Shown here: piece after piece, positions 1-10,788 of the stretch
Layout of the letters: every line of letters starts with the position of its first letter
Position numbering within the stretch: position 1 is the stretch's first letter
Assembly: GCA_033065855.1 (NCBI GenBank)
Contig: JAVXUO010002601.1
Coordinates: 806,001-870,000 of the forward strand
Direction of reading: 5' to 3'
DNA: 64,000 nt
Source of the DNA: Escallonia rubra
Taxonomy: Eukaryota; Streptophyta; Magnoliopsida; Escalloniales; Escalloniaceae
The notes under the pieces: model-generated
The model's input: the letters and a program-made list of their open reading frames with translations, nothing else
Told to the model about the DNA's origin: nothing
The model's database searches: none
Made by a program: the position numbers and the translations under genes

Positions 1-228
1 TTCATCAACAGTGGATGCATATATGCACAAAACTTCATCCTTTTGCCTGTTTGGGATTGATTTCAATGACACTGCCAGAGTTGTGGTAAACTAGACACAA
101 AGCTGTTTGTGAGCTTTGACGAAGTTCAGAAGGGTGGCATTAAGTTAATTTAGTAATGATCATTTCAGTGCACTCCTTCTATGAAGTTCCTTTGTAATCA
201 TGCCCCCGATCGAGTGCTGCTTTATACT

Positions 229-304
229 GGACATATTTCTTTTTGATCATGTCAGTGAATATCCCGTGGACATATTTCTTTTTGATCATGTCAGTGAATA
301 TCCC
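229..304. repeat. 39-bp tandem duplication, two copies
   Basis: Two nearly identical adjacent copies (229-267 and 268-304) both begin GGACATATTTC and end GTGAATATCCC. It looks like a recent local duplication. The rest of 1-500 shows no gene that I can support; a short poly-T tract lies near 336-346. Confidence 0.85.
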
Positions 305-539
305 AATTAGAACAAAGAGAGAAAGTTCAAAACATTTTTTTTTTTATAACATCGAGAATTGCATAGATAAAGAGCTCAGTGATGAGCATATTATAGGAAT
401 CATGGCAAGCCATGATTTAGTAAAGTTTGAACATCCAAAAGGAAAAACAAAGCATATAAAAGGACCCTCCATGTGTTGATTTTTCATTATACATTACAAA
501 ATTGGTGGGTTCAAGGGCAGGCATCACGTGATAGCAAAA

Positions 540-1565
540 TAGTATCAATTCAGTCTTAATGTACATCAATTCTGGCTTGACACGCAAACGAAGCGAGGGC
601 CTTAGCCTCCTTAAGCTATGATTTACTGGCTCTGCAAATACTATAATAATGGAAATTAGAGATCATATAGCAAAAGTCATAAAACATGGTTGCCACCGAG
701 TCCATAATGTCTTCAGTGTCCGAAATCTGAGAGAGTAAAAAGGAAGAGTCAGTATATACATTAATGTGAAGAAGATTTTTTGTTAGGGCCCATTGTGATA
801 TAGTTAGTAGGCCTTTCATAATAGCTGAATAAGAGTCCGATGCTAAGGAAGAAAATGCAGCAGAACCACATCTCTTATGAATTGCAGTCGTACAGGTCAT
901 GCCTATGCCAGTTCTAAGGCTAGACTTGTTGTAAGAAATGGCTAGGAAGATATTTATAGAGTTTCGAAGGTTATAAGAACAAAGAGGGATTTTGGGTTGT
1001 ATGACGAGAGGGTATTGAGAATTATCATATAGATACTTGGTTGTAGGTTTGATATTTCGGAGAGAGGTATTGTAGTTGATTATTCTTTCACCCATAAGGA
1101 TAATCTGTCTGATCGTATTTTCTGGCTTATCGTTAGAGTTTCGAAAGATTTGTTGGTTCCGGTTCAACCATAGGAACCAGATGGTGGAAGCAATGAATGT
1201 ATTGTAGTAAAGATGTTTGTTGGCGGGAGAAGTGTTGTTGAGCCAAGCAATAAGCCAGACTCTAAAGGAGGACCGAAAAAGGTCAGTTTTAACGCCTAGA
1301 GGGCCGCCATACCAAACAGGCCGAACTTGAGGACAAAGAAAGAACAAGTGATCAATAGATTCCTCCTGCAAGTTACACATGGGGCAGAACAGTGAATCGA
1401 TAATTTTGAGTTTATGGAGTTTTTCTCGGGTTGGTAGGCGGTTCCAGAGAATTTTCCAGAAGTGAAAGGTAATTTTATAAGGGATTGGAAGGGACCATAG
1501 GGTGTTTCAAATTGGGGGTTCGATAACATTCCCAACTGAGCTTTGGCCTCGTGCCACTCGTTCAT
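540..1565 (-). pseudogene. LINE zf-RVT and RNase H-like C-terminus (broken)
   Basis: Around 1380-1300 the minus strand encodes CPMCNLQEESIDHLFF and CPQV, the Cys/His pattern of the zf-RVT domain that follows plant LINE reverse transcriptases. An RNase H-like segment follows, with NVYTDSSFLLSQI resembling the V..DS..L motif of the family, and the frame ends near 560 after a stop at about 616. Frameshifts separate the two parts. Both belong to the same dead element as the reverse transcriptase upstream. Confidence 0.8.
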
Positions 1566-2312
1566 TCTGGGAGTTGGAGTATAGAAGGTTATAGGCAGAG
1601 AGCACAGAGAAGTTGCCTGATCGAGTAGATTTCCATAATTTTTGGTCAGCCAAAGGATGTTTGGAAAGGTAAATAGCGAGGATTTGGGTGGCTATGTTAG
1701 GCGGGAAGAGTTCCCGAACCAAAGCAGTATTCCATGAATTTTGGGTAGTAAGATCTTTCACCGATGTAGGATGATGAGGCCGAAGATTTTGAATATCCAA
1801 TATGTGATCCAGATTCTTGCCCAGGCCCAGAATCTAATCATCAGACCAAATATATATTTTTGACCCTGTACCTACTTGCCATTGGAGTCCATGATTTAAG
1901 ACTTGGCAGCCCGCAAGGATACTCCTCCAACCCCAAGAAAAGTTACCAATGTCAAGGCAGTCTTCGAAAACTTGACGGATACAATATTGCCAGTCAGGAC
2001 TCTGGAAAGAAGGTAGTCCGGGTCCGTCAGAATTTTCCAACTTGATTTGGCTAGTAATGCCAAGTTGAAGAGATGTGTGTCCTTAAAACCAAGACCACCC
2101 CTTACTTTTGGAGCACAGAGGGAGTGCCAATTGATCCAATGCATACCTTTTTGGTTATCTTCCCCTGACCAACAGAAGTTGGAAATAACAGAGTTAATCT
2201 GTTTACAAACGTATTTAGGGAAAATATATACATGCATGTGGTATATAAGAAGAGCCGAGAGGGTCGATTGAATGAGAGTTGCACGTCCAGCTTTGTTGAG
2301 AATGATACTTTT

Positions 2313-3437
2313 TCATCCAGCGCATTTTTTTCGAAGCTTTTCAATAAGCTGAAGAAAAAATTCTTTCCGGTGTGTAACGATATCCAGCGTACCACCCAGA
2401 TATTTGCCAAATGAGTCCAAAATTTTGAAGCCTAAGTATTTGGAGACATGCTGATAGAGTACAAGGGTGGATGATGGACTTAAGGTGATGGCTAATTTTT
2501 TATGGTTGATCAATTGTCCTGAAGCTCCGCAGTAAATGTCTAAAAGCTTTTTGATAGCTTTGCAAGACATGTAATTTAGCTCTGAAAAGATCAAGGTGTC
2601 ATCAGCAAAAAATAAATGGTTGATTGGAGAGCTGCGAGGTCCTGCTTTTATGCCATTGATTACTCCTTGTGCCTTAGCTAAGTTCAATGCTGCAGATATA
2701 GCTTCTACACAGAGTATGAAGAGATATGGGGATATCGGATCTCCCTGACGTAACCCACAAGTAGGTTTGAAAACTGATGAATGCGATCCGTTCACTAAAA
2801 TTTGGTAAGAGACTGAAGTTACACAAGTCATAATGAGATTGATCAAATGCCTTGAGAAATTCATTTTTGTGAGCAGTGCTCTCAGGAAAGCCCAGTTAAC
2901 ACGGTTGAAAGCTTTACTCATATCCATTTTGATTACCCCGAGGTGGAGATTGCATGTCCTATGCTTACGAATCTTGTTTGTGAGTTCTTGGGCAATAAAG
3001 AGATTGTCGCTAATGTGGCGTCCATGGACAAAGGCATTCTGTTCTTCAGAAATGAGTAGGTTGAGGACTAGTTTGATCATGTTGGCTAGAGTTTTAGCAA
3101 TCACTTTATATATGGTGTTGCAAAGGGAAATAGGTCTGAAGTCATCTGCATTTGACGGTGAAGGTACTTTAGGGATGAGCACAATAAATGAGTTATTGGC
3201 CTCTGTAAGCATATGCCCCGAGCGAAAGAATGATAGAGCTGTCGCAGTGATTTGTCATTCTAAAAAGTGCCAACAGTGCTGATAGACCACTGCAGGAATA
3301 CCATCATGACCGGGAGCTTTGAGAGGATGAATTTGGAATAAGGCTTGTTTTACTTCTGAAGCAGTATAAGGTCGATTGATCCACTCAGATTGTGCATCTG
3401 AAATCGCGCATGGATTTGCAAAACATTGTTAAGGTTT
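2313..3437 (-). pseudogene. LINE reverse transcriptase domain (broken)
   Basis: The longest intact frame covers 3212-2313 on the minus strand. It shows reverse-transcriptase landmarks: the LIPKV block followed by DFRPISLCN, the KMDMSKAFNRV motif, GLRQGDPISPYLFI, and the catalytic box written here as FFADDTLIF, which fits the [FY]xDD pattern. Upstream, 3430-3213 translates as typical LINE sequence (KAPGHDGIPA) but carries a stop codon and frame change just before the main frame. The catalytic aspartates survive, but the frame is lost on both sides, so I call a pseudogene. Confidence 0.88.
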
Positions 3438-3766
3438 TTGTAAAATTACTACAGTTGAACATTTGATAGTACTTTTTGGCCATTTAGTAGTAAAATTTTG
3501 GGCAAATTACACTTATATCCCTGAGGTTTGGGTATAATTACAGTCAAGGACAACGAGTTTCAAAATGTAACATTCCGTGACCAAACACTTTTAAAATGTA
3601 TCAGTCGTGTCCATCCGTTAGGGTTCCATCCAAAAATTGTACTTTTTGTATGATGTCATCAATACGTATTTTTTAAATGACAATACTACCCCTTGTACTG
3701 TATATACTGAATATTTTTAAAAAATTTAAATTAAAATTTCAAGCCTTAATTTAAAGTCACAATTAG

Positions 3767-3958
3767 GATTTTATTGAAACCTTAATTTAGAAATTAGGAT
3801 ATTCTTGAAACCCTAATTTGCAAATTAGGATATTCTTGAAACCCTAATTTGCAAATTAGGATTTTCTTGAAACCCTAATTTGCAAATTAGGATTTTCTTG
3901 AAACCCTAATTTGCAAATTAGGGTTTCAAGAAAACCCTAATTTGGAAATTAGGGTTTT
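3767..3958. repeat. AT-rich 31-bp tandem array with self-complementary units
   Basis: The unit (CTTGAAACCCTAATTTGCAA and following bases) recurs every 31 bp at about 3770, 3801, 3832, 3863 and 3894, and then appears inverted near 3920-3958. Each unit contains AATTTGCAAATT, a perfect palindrome. The array lies inside the left half of the Mutator-like element. Confidence 0.85.
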
Positions 3959-4149
3959 ATGTTCTCTCTCCCATTGCCGGTAAATCTGAAGTCCCCGCCG
4001 ACCGTCGCCTCCCTCCCCCGCCCCCGCCGTCGCAGTCCTTCCTTCCCCGGCCCCTCACCGCCGGCAGCCCCTGTCCACACCATTTTAGTGGTAGTCTTTC
4101 TGGTATTCAGAGGAAACGAGCTTTGGGTGTGCTTGTGCAAACAAAGGCG

Positions 4150-4515
4150 ATGGCGACGGACAGCAAATAAGAGATCCGAATGCTAGAAGCTCCTCATTCC
4201 TACCGACCGACGTGGTCCACCGCAGCCGCAGACGTTATAGATGCACTGCCGTACATCGACGACGACTACGGCGACCCCAAAGTGAAACAAGAGGTGGACC
4301 GGTTGGTCGAAGAAGGAGGAGGCATGCGGGGTGCGGCGTCGGGGAAGGGGAGCAGGCGGGGTGCGGCGCCGGGGAAGGGGAACATGCGAGGTGCGGCGCC
4401 GGGGAAGGGGAACAGGCGAGGTGCGGCGCCGGGGAAGGGAAGCAGGCGGGGTGGGTGGGTGACGGGGAAGGGCGAGGGGGATGCAGATGGGGTGGGGGGT
4501 GTTTTTCTTTTCTGA
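4150..4515 (+). pseudogene. Captured fragment of MOS4/BCAS2/SPF27 splicing-factor gene
   Basis: The frame starting at ATG 4150 reads MATDSK, a stop (TAA at 4168), EIR, and then from 4180 MLEAPHSYRP, followed by DVIDALPYIDDDYGDP and EVDRLVEE. That block is the conserved N-terminus of the plant MOS4/BCAS2/SPF27 proteins, core members of the Prp19/NineTeen spliceosome complex. Homology stops at about 4315, where an intron or the rest of the gene would begin. The frame then runs into a 30-bp GC-rich repeat coding RGAAPGKGN units, to a stop at 4515. The in-frame stop and missing remainder make it a gene fragment, not a working splicing factor. It lies inside the Mutator-like element. Confidence 0.82.
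4326..4445 (+). repeat. 30-bp GC-rich tandem repeat, four copies
   Basis: Four head-to-tail copies of a 30-bp unit start at 4326, 4356, 4386 and 4416, each close to GCGAGGTGCGGCGCCGGGGA plus ten more bases. Thirty bp keeps the frame, so the unit extends the captured MOS4-like frame with a basic Gly/Ala/Lys/Arg repeat. Confidence 0.85.
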
Positions 4516-4708
4516 TTTTCTTTTCTAAAAAGAAACAATGGCATTTAAAAAATTAACTTTCTAACATAAGGGCAATAAAGTCATTTTGTTAAAACCGTTA
4601 GGATTTTTAGGGTTCCGTTTGTCAATGGACACAAGTGTTACATTTTGAAACTTTGTGTCCTCGCGTGTAATTACCCCCAAACCTCAGGGATATAAGTGTA
4701 ATTAGCCC

Positions 4709-5312
4709 TAAAATTTTCTCATTAGGTAATTGTTAAACTGGTATTTGAGCTTTCGCAAGTGTCACTCAAGTAACTGTACGATGACACCTAAGAGACCACT
4801 GAAGTGAAGCTCATTTGCAACCAAAGCATTTACCGTCACAAATACGTAGTAATCCAAGTCTTGTCTCTCTCCAAACTGGAGAATAGTTCCACAAATCGAA
4901 ACCGATCCCAAAATGCAAAGAAATTTGTTCATTAAAAATGGATTAGTTCAGTTACTTTTGTTTCTCCCGAACAATGTTCTTCATGAATTTTAAAGCAAGT
5001 CTCTTGAGATCCTCGTGGTGTCTGAGGTTAGAATATTTCGAGCTGCATCTTAATTTTAAAACTTGACTCACGCTCATGCCCCACTTCTTTTTGAATCAAT
5101 TGCGATTTATTCGGTTTTCGATCCAGCTGACATAATGAACTAGTCAAGACGTTAAACTGTCAATTTACGTCTAGCTCCGTCAACCTATTAACTTAAGTCT
5201 AGTTCGGTTCGATTCAGTTCAGTCCAACAAAAGCTCGAACTAATGAAATATAAGGTCCATAAAATTTCCCTTCACAAATCCCGTCGAATCAGAGAGAGAT
5301 TCAGATTTCAGA
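4709..5312. other. Intergenic, upstream of the reductase gene
   Basis: After the 9-bp target duplication this stretch shows no coding frame or repeat that I can support. It must hold the promoter and leader of the reductase gene starting at 5313, but I see no clear TATA box. Confidence 0.5.
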
Positions 5313-7022
5313 ATGGAGGACGTAGGCGTACTGATGACATGTCCAATGTCGTCCTACCTCGAAGAACATCTCGACAAGCGATTCAACCTCTTCAGGTTCT
5401 GGACCGTCCCTTCCAAGAACCAATTCCTCAGAGAGAATTCCAATCATATCCGTGCAGTAGTCGGCAATACCACATTTGGGGCGGACTCGGAGCTGGTCGA
5501 ATCGCTGCCCAAACTGGAAATCGTGGCGAGTTACAGTGTGGGTCTGGACAAGATTGATTTGGCGAAGTGCAATGAGAGAGGCATCAGGGTCACCAACACT
5601 CCCGACGTGCTGACTGATGATGTTGCTGATCTCGCAATTGGGTTGATATTGGCGACTTTAAGAAAGATTTGCGCGTGTGATGGGTTCGTGAGAAGTGGAT
5701 CGTGGAGGAATGGCGATTTTGAGCTCACAACCAAGGTTTGTCATTTCCCTTCTTTCTTACACACAACCATACACACGCATAAACACTCAAAGAAGTGTCA
5801 ACTTTCAGGCGTTTTCCACTGTTTTCTACTTCCCACATGATGTTAGTTTTTTTCTTTATCATTAACGTGATCCGAATTCGACTTGTTATGCTTGAATTAG
5901 AATGTATATCATAGTGCATGCAATCTACTTCCTGGTCTGGTGAACTGTGGGTTCTTCTCTCCCTCTCTTATAATGGTGAAGCCATCTTGGACTTGGTTGT
6001 TATATCTGGCCATTTCTGGTGGAATGAGGACATAACTGAGAGATAATGAAATGCATTTATGTTTACATTTATCCTCTATTTGCGTTCTACATCCTGTTAA
6101 GCTGAACTGTTGAAAATTCTTAACGTGAACGATCAATTGCTTTGTGAAATTGCAGTGAGAAAGGAAAAGTAGATGCGATTATGCACTTGGATTGTAAAAC
6201 CAAGACTTGTAGGGGCGGCAGCATGTTACTGTTGATTTAGACGTCTCATCTTCTATATCACATAGATGTTCATCGAGTTCGGTACAAAATTCATGCATGG
6301 GGTGCAATATTCCTTGTTCACTCAATTGTCTTCGTACAAAATTCCAAATGCACATGACTTTCTGATAGTGCCGTAATGGACTTTCTAGCAATGCTGGGCG
6401 AATTTGTTGCTTCAAGGTTTATTTTCCAGCATAATTAAGTGCCTTTTATTAGACCTGGGAGTTTGCTTCACATGTCTCTTGTACTACCTTTTCTCTCTTT
6501 CAGTTCAGTGGTAAATCAGTTGGGATTGTTGGATTGGGCAGGATCGGCTCAGCCATTGCAAGGAGAGCTGAAGCATTTGGCTGCCCTATTAGTTACTACT
6601 CCAGATCGAAGAAACCAAATACAGATTATAAATATTACACAAATATCGTCGAGTTGGCTACCAACTGCCAGATACTTCTTGTTGCGTGCGCGTTGACTGA
6701 TGAAACCCGCCGCATAGTCAATCGTGAAGTAATTGATGCATTGGGTCCAAAGGGCATTCTCATCAACATTGGGCGAGGCCAACACATTGATGAACCTGAA
6801 CTTGTTTCTGCATTGCTCGAAGGCCGGTTGGGAGGGGCTGGGCTTGATGTGTTTGAGAATGAACCTGATGCGCCTAAACGATTGTTTGGACTCCAAAACG
6901 TTGTGCTCATGCCACATGTTGGGAGTGACACTCTTGAAACTGGCAAAGCCATGGCAGACCTTGTCATTGCAAACTTGGAGGCACACTTTATGAAGAAGGA
7001 ACTGCTGACTCCCGTTGTTTAA
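5313..7022 (+). CDS. HPPR: Hydroxyphenylpyruvate / hydroxypyruvate reductase (2-hydroxyacid dehydrogenase)
   Basis: Two exons, 5313-5735 and 6504-7022, joined in phase 0 over a GT-AG intron, give 313 residues, the usual length for this family. The N-terminal substrate-binding half ends with [13 protein letters not shown]. Exon 2 opens the NAD(P)-binding half: GLGRIG at residues 151-156 is the dinucleotide motif, and SRSKK at 174-178 suits NADPH. The catalytic trio is visible as Arg232 (INIGRG), Glu261 (ENEPDAP) and His279 (MPHVGS). Family members reduce hydroxypyruvate in a cytosolic photorespiratory bypass, or 4-hydroxyphenylpyruvate on the way to rosmarinic acid and in tyrosine catabolism. 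Sequence alone does not separate these substrates. The ATG at 5313 gives the standard start ([12 protein letters not shown]). Confidence 0.93.
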
Positions 7023-10000
7023 GTGTATTTAGAAGGTATGGATGTTTCTGCCTAACTATAGCGCGTGCTAGCATAGACCATGGTGTGCATCCTTATTGTT
7101 GTTTTTTTTCACTTGCATGAGTTAAAAGGAGAAAACCCATTAAGGCACAGTAGCATCGGAGTAGTGTTCTTCTGCATCTGATAACATTTGCCCTTTGCTA
7201 TTCGCTCCATCCATATAAAATTCCTATTTCTAGTAAATTTTTTCTCTTCTCCTTTTCAACAGTGACACAACAAGATTCCATTCCACAAAGTGTTCTATAG
7301 TTCTGTAATGCAGCTCCTAGGTTGAACTTGCTAGGCATCCATATGTCTCAGTTGGTTGCAATGTACCTAGGAGTCACTGGGAAGAAAATTCTCTGACAAC
7401 ATTACTTACCAAAAAAATTCTCTGACGACACTTGAATGTAGTACGAAGGATGGAAATTGCTGATAATATATAGTCACTGATCAGTCATTTTAATCACTCC
7501 ACTGAGAAACTGTCTGAAGATTTCCGATATAAGCAATATCAAGGATAAAAGTAAGGGTTAATTACACTTAGGTTCCTGGGCTTAAGATGAAATTACACTC
7601 GTGTCAATTTGTTTAAACAAAGCAGTGATGTTCATTAACCAATACTGTTAGTAATTTGGAAGATAGTTGTTGGAATGCCCTTTATCTCTCCTCTTGCTCT
7701 TTGAGTACCAACCAGCACCTGCGCCGGCATCTAAGACCGTCGCCTCCACATCACAGACCACCACCATCACGGCATCACCACCAAGGCACCAACCACAAAC
7801 CACTGCACCACGTCAACACCACCAACCAAAGTTACCGAATTCATTAAAGATCTAGCTAAAAATCTATGGAGATATAAGATCCAAAAATCCACCCCAACAG
7901 TCACACAAATAGAAAAACTGACCCCCACTGCGACACCATTCCTTTTCACCAGCCACCATGTCGTTGCCCAAGCCGGGCTAGAATTCCTGCAGGTTCAGGT
8001 CAAAACCTTGGTGGGTGTTAGTGGAACCTACGTCCACTGATGAGTGATGACGTCACGACATTGCTATAGATGGTGACGCTTCCCTCGTAGTGGTGCCGCT
8101 TGTGACCTCCCAAGGCACTTTCAGTGGGGAAGGACTTGTGGCACATAGAGCCCTCGTGGGTCCTACCCCCATCATTGGGGGTAGCAGCGGCTGTGTATGT
8201 GTTTGTGAGTCCATGTGTGCAGATTTGTGTGTGTGTGTGTCGGTGTACAGATTCGTGTGTGCATTTGTGTGTGCGCAGATTGATGATGGTGGTGTCGTGT
8301 TGGGTGCTGGTGTTAGGGTGGTACGGTGATTGTGGGGGGGTGGTGGTGATGCACTGGTGGTACCATGGTGGCGTTTGGACTTGGTTTTTGGGATTGAAGG
8401 CTAAGATGGGCGAGGTGGTGTTGGAGTCAGGAAATTAAGGTTTAAAAATTATAGTGTTTGCATTCTGTATACAACGTATAAGGACAATAGTAACATCTTG
8501 AAAATACTTATTAATAACACCAACAAGAACTTACACTGCAATCAATGACTGACAGATGAATACGACTGACACAAAAACCTTTTTAAATATTATGTCATTG
8601 ACCATATGCTCACATAATGCGCTCCTTGTAATTCTAAGTTGTCAATAAAAGTTGTAGCGGATCCGACTTGGCCAGCTCTAATAAAACTTGAGTTTGACCT
8701 GTTCATGCAATACACTGGCGAACTCTACAATATCCTCAAGTTTGAGTTGTTTAATTGATGAGTCAATCTCAATCCTGAACAAGTCTCTAACTCAGCACCT
8801 AATGCCCTTGTTACCAACACGGCAAAAAATGAAAATAAAGCCAACAATTTCACCATGTCCCAATTGCTTCAAACTCGAGTGTTTTTTAACTTTATCAGTT
8901 TTTTCTCAAAACCAAACTGAACATAGATAGTTACAGATAAGAAAATACAGGAGGAGGAAAATGGCGGGAATTTTGTGATTTTCTAGATTTAGAACTACAA
9001 ATAAGGCAATAGAGCATTACAACAGGGGTAGAGGATATTTCAAGTCAAAATGTCCCATCTGGATACATGGTATTGGTACCTGCTTCTCGTTTGCTCTTCT
9101 TTCGCATTTGTACAAGTGCCAAAACCAACTCTGAAGTTGGGGAAAGTAACAGATAAGATTGTGTGCGTGTGGGTGTGGGTGTGGGTTTTTTTGGGGGGAG
9201 GGGGGTGGTGGTGACTATGGACATTGAAAGGAGTATGACTTATTGAGGGAGAGATCTTGGAATGCTCTTCTTTTCCCGTTTTGTTGATCTGTGGCACTTC
9301 GCTTTACCCTTCAAAGGAGTTTACATGTAACCAAACGTTCATCATGGAGGCGATGAGGACCCTTTGAAGATGAGAAAGTTCAGGGTTTCCAGTGTGAAAT
9401 AGATGAAAGTTCCTGTAGTATGCGTGAAGAAACACCCGAAGTTTGATCCCACCACGCATTGCCATCCATTTCCATATCTCAGGTCAAACTCCTGTTACTC
9501 AAGACGAGATACTCAGGAAGGAGGAAAACTGTATGAAAGTTCAAACTAGGAAAAAAATCAGATTTTTAGGACAGCAGAGAGGTGGATTACCTTTTTTATG
9601 TGGCCAGCAATGGATTTGCAGTCAACCACATCATAAAGATCCAGAGCTTGAGAAGCAGACGCCATTGCTTGGATCTGCATCTTTGCCGGCATGTCTGTGT
9701 CCTCTACCAAAGCTTTCCCTTCCAACATCTTGTCCACCTCAATCGCTCACTAATGCCTTACTGTGAAGAAAAACCCAGATGGGAGGGACTCTGCTATGTG
9801 AATAGTAATTAGTAAGTAGCTCTTTTGGTTCTTATCTCAAAAACCCGGGGAGGAAGAAAAGTTCTCTGGTTCTTGGCTCTGTTTTCAATAAAGTGAGATT
9901 AAAGGAGGAGGAAAGGGTAATACTAGGATTTTAAAGCACCTCTTTGGCTCCCTCTCGTTCTCATCCATCCCCAGTCAAAAGTAGTCGGTATCTTCCAAAT

Positions 10001-10442
10001 GTGAAGGAACCATTTGGTAGGCATTCTGGTGCTGGCACATAGCCCAATTTTTGTCCTTTTGCCTCCTGACCTGAAGGACCCTTTTGGCTCTATTCTGGAA
10101 ATATCACTCCTCTCTCTCCTTCATGTGGATGATGACGTTTGAAGAGGATAAAGATGGTGAGGCCCAAATTAACCTTATCATGGACTCCTGGATTTTAGTT
10201 ATGATTGCAAGCCAAATTTGCGTTTTAGGTTTGAGCACCTTAGGCCTTGCTGTCAAATATTACTTTGTCCACCTTAATCTCTGAACATATTTTCGTAATC
10301 CGTGGGCTCTCACAGATTATGATCGATCCACGAAACCTCATCACCTTTCATTCCTTTTGTTAGACGGGCACATGGATGCACAAAATTTCTGCACATTTCG
10401 TAGTTATTGCTTTGAGGACCGGCTCTTATTATCCTTCTCATG
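7023..10442. other. Gene-poor intergenic region with simple repeats
   Basis: No gene can be supported here. Near 7556 a segment reading GGGTTAATTACACTTAGG resembles a Mutator-type end, but no matching inverted partner was found. A GT-rich stretch covers about 8185-8350 with a run of alternating GT near 8226-8242, and G/T-rich low-complexity sequence occurs at 9160-9215. Several short open frames (for example 9443-9812 and 10084-10284) resemble no family I know. Confidence 0.5.
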
Positions 10443-10788
10443 TACTCCCTATTTCTCACATAAATCACTTAGTTTGACTTTACATACATCTTAAAGATTT
10501 AAATTATATATTGTGTATTTTTTATTTTACCCTTTAGAAAGAGAGAGTGGGAAGAGAGTGAGCAAAAAAAAAGAAAATTAGTTAGTAGAGTATTAAATGT
10601 GGAGAGATAAATAAAATAAAAAAGTGTAAGAAGGTGGGACATGAGAGAGAGAAAATGAATCGATGGAGTTTTAAATGTGAAGAAAAAAATACAATAAAAA
10701 ATTATAAAATGGATAAATATGTAAGATTAATTTTTGTAGGACGACTCAAAAAGGAAATATGATCAATTTATATGAGACGGAAAAAGTA
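10443..10788. mobile_element. Stowaway-like MITE, degenerate
   Basis: The left end reads TACTCCCTATTTCTCACATA and the reverse complement of the right end reads TACTTTTTCCGTCTCATATA. Both match the common plant Stowaway/mariner pattern TACTCCCTCCGTCCCA, and both ends lie on TA. The interior is AT-rich and non-coding, and the length of about 350 bp is normal for a MITE. The arms have diverged, so the insertion is old. Confidence 0.7.

Larger units (their letters stand above)
540..3440 (-). mobile_element. Degenerate L1-type LINE (non-LTR retrotransposon), 5'-truncated
   Basis: Read on the minus strand, fragments appear in the order expected for the second ORF of a plant L1-type LINE: reverse transcriptase (about 3430-2313), the downstream LINE region (2240-1510), a zinc-binding zf-RVT segment (about 1565-1300) and a C-terminal RNase H-like domain (1270-540). 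The frame shifts several times and contains stops, so no intact protein is made. No endonuclease domain is visible, so the copy is 5'-truncated near 3430. The Mutator-like element starts only about 60 bp beyond that edge. A poly-A tail is not obvious; a poly-T run at 336-346 is a weak candidate. This is a dead copy. Confidence 0.9.
3500..4708. mobile_element. Pack-MULE: Mutator-like element carrying a host gene fragment
   Basis: The ends are long imperfect inverted repeats. The left end starts GGGCAAATTACACTTATATC, and the reverse complement of the right end starts GGGCTAATTACACTTATATC; similarity continues for roughly 100 bp on each side. The element is flanked by a perfect 9-bp direct repeat TAAAATTTT (3491-3499 and 4709-4717), the target duplication length of Mutator elements. 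It encodes no transposase, so it is non-autonomous. Inside are an AT-rich 31-bp repeat array, a GC-rich segment, the 5' coding part of a MOS4/SPF27-like gene and a 30-bp GC-rich array. The terminal sequence resembles common plant MULE ends. Confidence 0.9.

Noticed and set aside
3949-4186. Overlapping Pro/Arg-rich frames on both strands at the GC-rich core of the MULE
   Set aside because: Low-complexity GC-rich sequence; no recognisable domain, and both strands are equally open.
6549-6986. Long minus-strand frames opposite exon 2 of the reductase
   Set aside because: Shadows of a clearly conserved plus-strand exon with all catalytic residues.
8185-8440. Frames in the GT-rich region
   Set aside because: Cys/Val repeats produced by a GT microsatellite; no coding evidence.
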